6,264 nt of DNA from Actinomycetota bacterium. Lineage in GTDB: Bacteria; Actinomycetota; Actinomycetes; Nanopelagicales; Nanopelagicaceae. The notes under the pieces were generated by a model. The model was not told the DNA's origin, did no database searches, and saw only the letters and a program-made list of their open reading frames with translations. The stretch is taken from assembly GCA_947488645.1 (NCBI GenBank), contig CANLAC010000068.1:1-6264 (forward strand). Direction: 5' to 3'. The translations under genes and the position numbers were made by a program. How positions within the stretch are numbered: position 1 is the stretch's first letter; each line of letters opens with the position of its first letter. This document shows, piece by piece, positions 1-6,051 of this stretch.

Positions 1-5
1 CACTC

Positions 6-728
6 ATGCCCGGTACAAGAGGTACGTATCGGAGAGTGCTCCTTAAACTTTCTGGAGAAGTTTTTGGTGGAGCTAAAGGCATCGGTGTTGATCCTGATGT
101 TGTGCAAGATATTGCAAAGCAAATCGCTGACGTTGCTCGAAGTGGCGTGCAAGTAGCAATCGTTGTTGGTGGCGGTAATTACTTCCGCGGAGCTGAACTT
201 TCACAGCGCGGAATGGATCGCTCTCGCGCCGACTACATGGGAATGCTTGGAACAGTAATGAACTGTTTAGCACTTCAGGATTTTCTCGAAAAAGAGGGTG
301 TCCAAACCCGCGTTCAGACTGCCATCACTATGGGTCAGGTTGCAGAGCCTTACATTCCACTTCGCGCTATTCGCCATCTTGAAAAGGGTCGCGTAGTTAT
401 TTTCGGTGCAGGCGCGGGAATGCCATTTTTCACAACAGATACGGTCTCTGCCCAGCGCGCACTTGAAATTGGAGCAGAAGCACTTCTGTTAGCAAAGAGT
501 GGTGTTGATGGTGTTTACAGCGCAGACCCTAAGAAGGATCCAAAGGCAACTAAGTACGACACCATTACATATGATGAAGTTCTTTCAAAGTCATTGGCTG
601 TGGCTGATGCTGCAGCATTTGCACTGTGTCGCGAGAACAAGTTGCCGATCGTCATATTCGATTTAATGGAAAACGGAAATATTGCACGTGCTGTGCGTGG
701 CGAAGTAATTGGAACTCTTGTCGCATAA
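6..728 (+). CDS. pyrH: UMP kinase (uridylate kinase) PyrH
   Basis: Cytoplasmic UMP kinase of the amino-acid-kinase fold. It phosphorylates UMP to UDP with ATP in pyrimidine nucleotide synthesis and in this family is a GTP-activated, UTP-inhibited hexamer. The 240 residues match the usual family length. Visible motifs are the phosphate-binding KLSGE (14-18), the glycine loop GGGNYFRG (55-62), the UMP-site segment DYMGMLGTVMN (76-86), GAGAGMPFFTTD (134-145), the nucleotide-binding KSGVDGVYSADPKKDP (164-179), and DAAAFALCRENKLPIVIFD (201-219). The ATG at position 6 places KLSGE at the usual distance from the N-terminus. Only five bases precede it, so no RBS can be judged. The gene opens the pyrH-frr-cdsA-rlmN run; tsf is the expected upstream neighbour but is not visible. 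It ends with TAA, with in-frame TAG-TAA back-up stops at 741-746. No oddities in the protein. Confidence 0.97.
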   Translation: MPGTRGTYRRVLLKLSGEVFGGAKGIGVDPDVVQDIAKQIADVARSGVQVAIVVGGGNYFRGAELSQRGMDRSRADYMGMLGTVMNCLALQDFLEKEGVQTRVQTAITMGQVAEPYIPLRAIRHLEKGRVVIFGAGAGMPFFTTDTVSAQRALEIGAEALLLAKSGVDGVYSADPKKDPKATKYDTITYDEVLSKSLAVADAAAFALCRENKLPIVIFDLMENGNIARAVRGEVIGTLVA

Positions 729-740
729 GCGGCAGGCTTG

Positions 741-760
741 TAGTAAGAAGTAGTAAGAGG
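741..760 (+). repeat. Short tandem direct repeat before frr
   Basis: TAGTAAGAAG (741-750) is immediately followed by TAGTAAGAGG (751-760), identical at 9 of 10 positions. The second copy supplies the start of the frr Shine-Dalgarno AGAGGAG (756-762). Both copies carry TAG-TAA, and the first pair is in frame with pyrH. A small local duplication is the simplest reading; no function is evident. Confidence 0.5.
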
Positions 761-770
761 AGCAAGGACC

Positions 771-1334
771 ATGGCAGATGTAGCAAGCGCTCTCAAAGAC
801 GCTGAAACAAAGATGAACAAAGCGGTTGAAGTTGCAAAAGATGACTTTGCCACTGTTCGCACAGGTCGCGCACACCCATCAATCTTCAACAAAGTAATGG
901 TTGATTACTACGGCACATACACAGCCTTGTCACAACTTGCCTCAATTCAAGTTCCAGAGGCACGCATGGCACTTATTTCTCCATTTGATAAAGGGGCTAT
1001 GGCATCAATCGAAAAGGCTATTCGTGAATCAGATTTAGGCGTAAACCCTGGAAATGATGGGGTAGTAATTCGAGTTAACTTCCCACAGTTGACTGAAGAG
1101 CGCCGCAAGGAATTCATCAAGGTTGTTAAGAGCAAGGCTGAAGATTCAAAGATTTCAATGCGCAATATCCGTCGCGCGGCAAAAGAAGCGATGGAAAAGA
1201 TGGAAAAAGATGGCGATATTGGAAAAGATGATTTAGCGCGCGGTGAAAAAGAGCTTGAAAAAGTAACTTCAGATCACGTTGCAAAGATTGATGACATGCT
1301 TAAGCACAAGGAGGTTGAACTCCTCGAGGTATAA
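771..1334 (+). CDS. frr: Ribosome recycling factor (RRF)
   Basis: RRF acts with EF-G to split the post-termination 70S ribosome so that subunits and mRNA are reused. The 187 residues match the roughly 185-residue family length. Domain I, a three-helix bundle, is formed by about 1-30 and 105-187. The small beta-rich domain II lies between them (about 31-104). Diagnostic segments are TVRTGRAHPS (28-37), QLASIQVPEARMALISPFDK (55-74), LGVNPGNDGVVIRVNFPQLTEERR (89-112) and the basic RNIRRAAKEAMEK (131-143), which includes arginines in the region needed for 50S binding. The ATG at 771 is preceded by AGAGGAG at 756-762 with an 8-base spacer. A second purine run, AAGGA at 764-768, is too close to be the functional site. 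The gene lies 42 bases after pyrH and 11 bases before cdsA, so co-transcription is likely. Confidence 0.97.
   Translation: MADVASALKDAETKMNKAVEVAKDDFATVRTGRAHPSIFNKVMVDYYGTYTALSQLASIQVPEARMALISPFDKGAMASIEKAIRESDLGVNPGNDGVVIRVNFPQLTEERRKEFIKVVKSKAEDSKISMRNIRRAAKEAMEKMEKDGDIGKDDLARGEKELEKVTSDHVAKIDDMLKHKEVELLEV
1309..1329 (+). other. Internal AGGAGG with overlapping inverted repeats at frr 3' end
   Basis: The last codons of frr contain a perfect AGGAGG (1309-1314). Its AGGAG pairs with CTCCT (1320-1324) across a 6-base loop. The second arm overlaps the 8-base palindrome CCTCGAGG (1322-1329), so two alternative short hairpins are possible. The AGGAGG is about 31 bases from the cdsA ATG, too far to serve it; cdsA has its own AAGGGG at 1333-1338. 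The sequence is seen; any effect on translation is speculation. Confidence 0.3.
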
Positions 1335-1345
1335 GGGGTTCACTC

Positions 1346-2191
1346 ATGTCCGATCTACATTCGATAAACGAAGCCATTAATAAGAAGGCAGGGCGAAAGC
1401 TACTGCCATCTATCGGCGTTGGTTTGTCATTGATCGCACTTGTTTGGTTTGCACTGTCATATCAACGTGAAATTTTTGCGATCGTTGTTGCAATCGCGGT
1501 GGTACTGGGGCTACGAGAAATCGTTCGTGCATTTGGTGCTCGCTCCATACTGATTTCCTTTAATAGTCTGGCAATCGCAGCAATTGGTTTGGCCTATGCA
1601 GCATGGAATGGTGGAGTTGGGGGATTGGCTGTTGCAACAGCTATTGCTATCCCACTTCTTCTGATTGGCTCTCTGATCCAAGGTCCAGAGGGATTTGTAG
1701 CAAAAGCAACCGCCACAACATTTTCGCTTTTGTATTTACCGTTCTTGGCGGGATTTTTGATTCTGCTAGCCGTACCAAGCACAGGTTTTCAGCGCGTTAT
1801 GACATTTATGGTTTTAGTGGGATGCAATGACACCTTTGGATACGTCATCGGTGTTCTTTTTGGAAAGCATCCACTAGTTCCAACGATTTCTCCCAAGAAA
1901 ACATGGGAAGGCCTAATTGGCTCAACGATCTTCACAGTACTCGGTGGATGCCTAGCTTTTAACTACATCATGGATATGCACTGGTGGATCGGCATCATCG
2001 TTGGCTTAATGATTGTCTTCACTGCAACATGTGGTGATTTAATTGAAAGTGCTATGAAACGGGATATGAGTTTGAAAGATATGGGAACGTTACTGCCAGG
2101 CCATGGTGGGATGCTAGATCGACTTGATTCTGTCGTTTTATCGGCACCTGCCATGTGGTTGGCACTTGAATTAATAAAGAATTTCTTATGA
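1346..2191 (+). CDS. cdsA: Phosphatidate cytidylyltransferase (CDP-diacylglycerol synthase)
   Basis: Integral membrane enzyme that makes CDP-diacylglycerol from phosphatidic acid and CTP, the branch point to phosphatidylglycerol, cardiolipin and phosphatidylinositol. The PROSITE-type CDS signature is complete in SAMKRDMSLKDMGTLLPGHG and the following GMLDRLD (235-261). A second conserved block, FGKHPLVPTISPKKTWEG, spans 172-189 after CNDTFGY (160-166). About eight or nine hydrophobic segments are visible, roughly 19-39, 43-58, 68-87, 90-111, 124-146, 151-171, 191-208, 213-229 and 262-279. The hydrophilic start MSDLHSINEAINKKAGRKL fits actinobacterial CdsA. The ATG at 1346 follows AAGGGG (1333-1338, overlapping the frr stop) with 7 bases between. 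The 281-residue length is normal. The stop overlaps the rlmN start as ATGA, indicating translational coupling. Confidence 0.96.
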   Translation: MSDLHSINEAINKKAGRKLLPSIGVGLSLIALVWFALSYQREIFAIVVAIAVVLGLREIVRAFGARSILISFNSLAIAAIGLAYAAWNGGVGGLAVATAIAIPLLLIGSLIQGPEGFVAKATATTFSLLYLPFLAGFLILLAVPSTGFQRVMTFMVLVGCNDTFGYVIGVLFGKHPLVPTISPKKTWEGLIGSTIFTVLGGCLAFNYIMDMHWWIGIIVGLMIVFTATCGDLIESAMKRDMSLKDMGTLLPGHGGMLDRLDSVVLSAPAMWLALELIKNFL

Positions 2192-3318
2192 GCGGGCAGA
2201 TTCCTGAAGTAAAACTTGTTTTTGATGAGCCAGTCCAGCGCAAGAAGGCACCTAAGCATTTAGCGGACTTTTCACCAACAGAGCGCAAAGCCTTTGCAAA
2301 AGAGCTTGGCTTCGAACCATTTAGAGCTACGCAAGTGGCAACACATTACTTCAGCCATCTATCTAGTAATCCAGAGGAATGGACTGATATTCCCGCTGCA
2401 GAGCGCCAAGTGATTGCTGATGCTCTAACACCACAGATGATTAAGTTGGTAACAACCCGCACAACAGATAAAGGAATGACTAGAAAAGATTTGTGGAAAT
2501 TACACGATGGAGTTCTAGTCGAGAGCGTTTTGATGCGTTACACCGACCGCGTGACTGTTTGTATTTCCTCGCAAGCAGGCTGCGGAATGAACTGCCCGTT
2601 TTGTGCGACAGGTCAGGCAGGCCTGACACGAAACTTATCTGCCGCCGAAATAACAGATCAGATTGTTGCTGCAGCACGTGCTTGTGCCAACGGTGAATTA
2701 CCTGGTGGGCCTACTCGACTTTCAAACATTGTGTTTATGGGGATGGGCGAACCATTAGCTAACTACAACGCTGTGGTGCGGACCTTGCGCAACATAACCG
2801 ATGCCAACCCAGATGGTCTAGGTATTTCTGCACGTTCTGTAGTTGTTTCAACCGTCGGACTTGTTAACGGAATTGAAAAACTGATGGATGAAGGCATTAA
2901 CTGCACCTTGGCAGTCTCACTTCACACACCAGATGATGAACTTCGAGATTCACTAGTTCCGATCAACAATCGCTATAACATTCGAGAAGTACTTGCCGCC
3001 GCAGATGCCTATGAAAAGAAGACGGGCCGACGTTATTCCATCGAATACGCACTGATTCGCGACATCAATGATCAATCCTGGAGATCTGATTTATTGGGAC
3101 GCTTGCTAAAAAACCGTAATGCCCATGTTAATTTGATTCCACTTAATCCAACTCCTGGATCAAAGTGGACCGCATCTCGCCGCGAGGATGAAGCAGAGTT
3201 TGTTCGCATCCTTGAAAGCTACGGTGTCCCGGTAACGGTGCGCGATACCCGAGGTCGCGAGATTGATGGTGCATGTGGGCAGTTGGCAGCGGCTGAGAAA
3301 GTTTCACCTACTAGTTAG
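2188..3318 (+). CDS. rlmN: Dual-specificity rRNA/tRNA adenine-C2 methyltransferase RlmN
   Basis: Radical-SAM enzyme that installs 2-methyladenosine at A2503 of 23S rRNA and, in characterised homologues, at A37 of some tRNAs; it affects the peptidyl-transferase centre and accuracy. The radical SAM cluster motif CxxxCxxC is C132, C136, C139 within QAGCGMNCPFCATGQAG. C125 (VTVCISSQ) and C363 (DGACGQL) correspond to the conserved pair around E. coli C118 and methyl-carrying C355. GMGEPLANYN (185-194) is the SAM-binding GxGEP block, followed by STVGL (221-225), SLHTPDDELRDSLVPINN (244-261) and NLIPLNPTPG (315-324). All key residues are present and the 376-residue length is typical. The start ATG overlaps the cdsA stop as ATGA with no convincing Shine-Dalgarno, so translation probably relies on coupling. 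It closes the housekeeping operon. Confidence 0.96.
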   Translation: MSGQIPEVKLVFDEPVQRKKAPKHLADFSPTERKAFAKELGFEPFRATQVATHYFSHLSSNPEEWTDIPAAERQVIADALTPQMIKLVTTRTTDKGMTRKDLWKLHDGVLVESVLMRYTDRVTVCISSQAGCGMNCPFCATGQAGLTRNLSAAEITDQIVAAARACANGELPGGPTRLSNIVFMGMGEPLANYNAVVRTLRNITDANPDGLGISARSVVVSTVGLVNGIEKLMDEGINCTLAVSLHTPDDELRDSLVPINNRYNIREVLAAADAYEKKTGRRYSIEYALIRDINDQSWRSDLLGRLLKNRNAHVNLIPLNPTPGSKWTASRREDEAEFVRILESYGVPVTVRDTRGREIDGACGQLAAAEKVSPTS

Positions 3319-3331
3319 ATTGAAGGGGAAT

Positions 3332-3347
3332 TGCTAGGCTCTGCCAC
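3332..3347 (+). promoter_or_regulatory. Probable extended -10 promoter giving a leaderless mRNA
   Basis: TGC directly precedes TAGGCT (3335-3340), an extended -10 of TGn-TAnnnT form. Seven bases (3341-3347) then separate it from the ATG at 3348, which puts the expected transcription start on or next to the A of the start codon. No TTGACA-like -35 is visible at 16-18 bases upstream, which an extended -10 can tolerate. The only purine-rich stretch, GAAGGGGAA (3322-3330), is 17 bases from the ATG and too far to act as an RBS. Leaderless genes with TAnnnT about 7 bases before the start are common in actinobacteria. The assignment is inferred from spacing and motif. Confidence 0.65.
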
Positions 3348-4775
3348 ATGAAAAAGCTCAGTAACTTCATTAATGGTAAGTCTGTAGAGTCTAAATCAGG
3401 TGAAACCACAACCCTTGTAAATCCGGCGACAGGCCAACCTTTTGCAACAGCCCCTAACTCAAATGCAGCAGATATTGATGCAGCGTTTAAGGCAGCAAGT
3501 GATGCATTCCCAGATTGGCGCGATTCAACACCTTCTCAGCGCCAACGCGCTCTATTAAAAATTGCTGATGCGATTGAAGAACGTGCTGAAGAGGTCATTG
3601 CGATCGAGTGCGAAAACACCGGAAAACCAATTTCGCTGACAACGTCAGAAGAAGTGCCACCAATGGTTGATCAGATTCGCTTCTTTGCAGGTGCTGCTAG
3701 AAATCTTGAAGGAAAATCTTCTGGCGAATACATGCCAGGGATGACCTCGATGATTCGCCGCGAACCAGTTGGCGTTATTGGTCAGGTAACACCATGGAAC
3801 TATCCAATGATGATGGCGGTCTGGAAGTGGGCACCGGCAATTGCTGCAGGTAACACTGTTGTGTTGAAACCAAGTGACACAACTCCTGCGTCAACTGTGT
3901 GGATGGCCAATTTAATGACGGAATTTTTACCGGCAGGAGTTTTCAATGTTGTGTGTGGGGAGCGCGAGACAGGTGCAACACTTGTTAATCATGCACGTCC
4001 TGACATGGTTGCAATCACTGGATCAGTTGCAGCAGGTATCAAGGTTGCAGAATCTGCTGCCAAGCAATTAAAGCGTGTGCACTTAGAGCTGGGAGGCAAA
4101 GCACCAGTTGTTGTTTTTGCAGATGCAGATTTAGCTGCAGCAGCCGAGGCGATTGCAGTTGCCGGATACTTCAATGCTGGTCAAGATTGCACCGCAGCAA
4201 CACGTGTGATTGTTCAAGACTCTGTTTATGATCAATTTGTTGCACTCATTACCGAGCAGGCGAAACAGGTGGCCATTGGTGCACCTGCCGACGAGGATGT
4301 TTTCTTGGGTCCGGTTAACAACGCTAATCAATTGGCTCGGATTACTGATCTTTTGTCCAGGGTTCCGGCACATGCCCAGGTCACAACCGGTGGTAGCGCG
4401 CTAGATCGCCCAGGCTTTTTCTTCCCAGCAACAGTTGTTGCGGGGTTGAAGCAAGCAGATGAGCTGATTCAGAAAGAGATTTTCGGGCCGGTTATTACCG
4501 TTCAAAAGTTCACCGATGAGGCCCAAGCGGTCACCATGGCCAACGGTGTGGAGTATGGATTGGCCTCAAGTGTGTGGACCACCAACCACGGAACCGCAAT
4601 GCGCATGGCTAAGGCCTTTGACTTTGGCTGCGTCTGGATCAACACCCACATTCCGATTGTTGCCGAGATGCCACATGGTGGTTTCAAGCGCTCTGGCTAT
4701 GGCAAAGATCTCTCAGCATATGGATTTGAAGATTACACGCGAATTAAGCATGTAATGACTAATCTTGGGGCGTAG
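3348..4775 (+). CDS. Aldehyde dehydrogenase, probable gamma-aminobutyraldehyde dehydrogenase
   Basis: NAD(P)-dependent aldehyde dehydrogenase of 475 residues, full length for the superfamily. Rossmann-type motifs include VTPWNYP (147-153) and VLKPSD (172-177). The general base is E247 in HLELGGKAP (245-253) and the catalytic thiol is C281 in FNAGQDCTAATR (275-286). EIFGPV (377-382) is also present. The NAGQDCTA context, and the C-terminal NTHIPIVAEMPHGGFKRSGYGKDLS with GFEDYTRIKHVM (432-470), resemble the PatD/YdcW group that oxidises 4-aminobutyraldehyde to GABA in putrescine degradation. The neighbouring PotD/PotA-like transporter supports a polyamine substrate. Betaine-aldehyde or 3-aminopropanal dehydrogenase activity cannot be excluded from sequence. 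The start is fixed by MKKLSNFINGK, the usual family beginning, despite the lack of a proper RBS. It lies 29 bases downstream of rlmN and appears separately promoted. Confidence 0.88.
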   Translation: MKKLSNFINGKSVESKSGETTTLVNPATGQPFATAPNSNAADIDAAFKAASDAFPDWRDSTPSQRQRALLKIADAIEERAEEVIAIECENTGKPISLTTSEEVPPMVDQIRFFAGAARNLEGKSSGEYMPGMTSMIRREPVGVIGQVTPWNYPMMMAVWKWAPAIAAGNTVVLKPSDTTPASTVWMANLMTEFLPAGVFNVVCGERETGATLVNHARPDMVAITGSVAAGIKVAESAAKQLKRVHLELGGKAPVVVFADADLAAAAEAIAVAGYFNAGQDCTAATRVIVQDSVYDQFVALITEQAKQVAIGAPADEDVFLGPVNNANQLARITDLLSRVPAHAQVTTGGSALDRPGFFFPATVVAGLKQADELIQKEIFGPVITVQKFTDEAQAVTMANGVEYGLASSVWTTNHGTAMRMAKAFDFGCVWINTHIPIVAEMPHGGFKRSGYGKDLSAYGFEDYTRIKHVMTNLGA

Positions 4776-4818
4776 TATTTCCCCTTGTTCCATCCCTATC
4801 TATCAACCCACAGAAAGC

Positions 4819-4847
4819 TTGAGGCTCGGTAATCCGACAACTAGCTT
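4819..4847 (+). promoter_or_regulatory. Promoter of the potD-potA transcription unit
   Basis: TTGAGG (4819-4824) and TAGCTT (4842-4847) are separated by exactly 17 bases, matching a housekeeping-sigma -35/-10 pair, with the actinobacterial TAnnnT pattern at -10. Transcription would start near 4853-4855 and give a leader of about 22 bases carrying AAGGAG (4861-4866), 9 bases before the ATG at 4876. The spacer contains a small hyphenated palindrome, TCGG-TAAT-CCGA (4826-4837), a possible but weak operator. The rest of the 100-base gap (4776-4818) is pyrimidine-rich at first and holds no gene and no convincing terminator. Confidence 0.6.
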
Positions 4848-4875
4848 GTGTTTAACCCTTAAGGAGTAAATCAGT

Positions 4876-6051
4876 ATGTCAAAAGAAAGTTCACTCTCAC
4901 CAGAGGCTAGATCAATTCTAGGTGCAATGGTTTCTCGCCGCGGAGTTCTCGCAGGCGCAGGCGGTTTAGGTGCAGCAGGCTTACTTGCTGCATGCGGAGG
5001 CGGATCTGATTCAGGAGATAGCGCCAATTCAGTACGTTGGGGTAACTGGCCGTTGTATCTTGATTACGACGAAGAAACAAAGAAGTACCCAACACTTGAA
5101 AAATTCCAAGAGCAAACTGGCATTACTGCACAGTACTTTGAAGATTACAACGACAATGATGAATTTTATGGAAAGGTTCAAGCCCAGCTTAAATTGGGTG
5201 AGGACATTGGTTATGACCTAGTCACACCTACTGACTGGATGGCTGCACGTTGGATCCGTCTTGGATATACACAAAAGTTTGATGCAGCAAACATTCCTAA
5301 CAAATCAAACATTCTTGATTCACTAGCATCACCGTCATTTGATCCTAACCGTGAGCAATCTTTGACATGGCAAGGCATCATGGCTGGATTTGGCTGGAAC
5401 ACAGCAAAGAATCCAAAGGGAATTCGTACACTTGACGAGCTCTTTGCACCACAGAACAAGGGAAAGATTGTTGTTCTCTCAGAAATGCGCGACACAATTG
5501 GAATCATTCTTCTTGCACAGGGCGTGAATCTGCAGACAGTTACTGAAGATCAGTACATGAATGCAGTTGATTACATGGCTAAGCAAATTAGTGATGGATG
5601 GATTCGTGGCGTGAAGGGTAATGAATACGCTGAAGATCTCACTTCTGGTGATGCAACAGCTGTTATTGGCTGGTCTGGCGATATGTTCATTTTGAAGGCT
5701 GAAAATGAAGGAAAGTTTGACTTCGCAATTCCAGAGTCAGGCGGAACTATTTCAGGCGACAATATGATGATTCCTTCAACAGCATCTGCTGAAGGTAAGG
5801 CCAACGCTGAGAAGTTGATCAACTTCTATTACGACCCAGCAATTGCAGCCGAAGTTGCTGCATATGTTAATTATGTCTGCCCAGTTAAGGGTGCACAGGC
5901 TGAAATGGAAAAGATTGCTCCAGAACTTGCGAGCAGCCCATTCATTTTCCCTGATGATGCCATGTCAAAGAGACTCAACGTCTTCCGCTCACTTACCCCA
6001 GCAGAAGAGACTTCTTGGACCGAAGCTTTCCAGAAGGCCGCCGGCAACTAG
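4876..6051 (+). CDS. potD: Polyamine (putrescine/spermidine) ABC transporter substrate-binding lipoprotein, PotD-like
   Basis: Extracytoplasmic receptor that delivers polyamine to an ABC importer. The N-terminus has a twin-arginine motif SRRGVLAG (20-27), a hydrophobic glycine/alanine-rich h-region (about 23-38) and a lipobox LAAC ending at C40. The protein is therefore predicted to be Tat-exported, cleaved before C40 and lipid-anchored. A GGGSDSGDSANS linker follows. The mature part reads as a PotD/PotF-type bilobal protein: WGNWPLYLDYD near the start (55-65), EKFQEQTGI (75-83), YDLVTPTDWMAARWIRLG (113-130), then GWIRGVKGNEYAEDLTSGDATAVIGWSGD (241-269) and MMIPSTA (297-303) in the second lobe. 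The 391 residues fit the family. AAGGAG at 4861-4866, 9 bases upstream, supports the ATG at 4876. Adjacency to a PotA-like ATPase and an aminoaldehyde dehydrogenase supports polyamines as ligand, but exact specificity (putrescine, spermidine or another amine) is not decidable here. Confidence 0.9.
   Translation: MSKESSLSPEARSILGAMVSRRGVLAGAGGLGAAGLLAACGGGSDSGDSANSVRWGNWPLYLDYDEETKKYPTLEKFQEQTGITAQYFEDYNDNDEFYGKVQAQLKLGEDIGYDLVTPTDWMAARWIRLGYTQKFDAANIPNKSNILDSLASPSFDPNREQSLTWQGIMAGFGWNTAKNPKGIRTLDELFAPQNKGKIVVLSEMRDTIGIILLAQGVNLQTVTEDQYMNAVDYMAKQISDGWIRGVKGNEYAEDLTSGDATAVIGWSGDMFILKAENEGKFDFAIPESGGTISGDNMMIPSTASAEGKANAEKLINFYYDPAIAAEVAAYVNYVCPVKGAQAEMEKIAPELASSPFIFPDDAMSKRLNVFRSLTPAEETSWTEAFQKAAGN

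Noticed and set aside
515..892. Antisense open frame of 125 residues across the pyrH-frr junction
   Set aside because: It lies opposite two well-supported genes, has no recognisable domain or RBS, and spans the intergenic gap; a shadow of coding sequence on the other strand.
1341..1348. CACTCATG shared by the pyrH and cdsA starts (1-8 and 1341-1348)
   Set aside because: An eight-base match including the ATG; no further similarity and cdsA has its own Shine-Dalgarno, so probably coincidence.
2005..2016. TTAATGATTGTC in cdsA as a second copy of the potA palindrome half-site
   Set aside because: Matches only one arm imperfectly and lacks the inverted partner; judged random.
4767..4784. GGGG...CCCC inverted repeat around the dehydrogenase stop codon as a terminator
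   Set aside because: Only four pairs with a 10-base loop and no T-run after it; too weak to call a terminator.
4815..4847. AAGCT (4815-4819) and AGCTT (4843-4847) inverted repeat flanking the potD promoter
   Set aside because: Five-base arms at 23 bases apart are expected by chance, and the second arm is explained by the -10 box.
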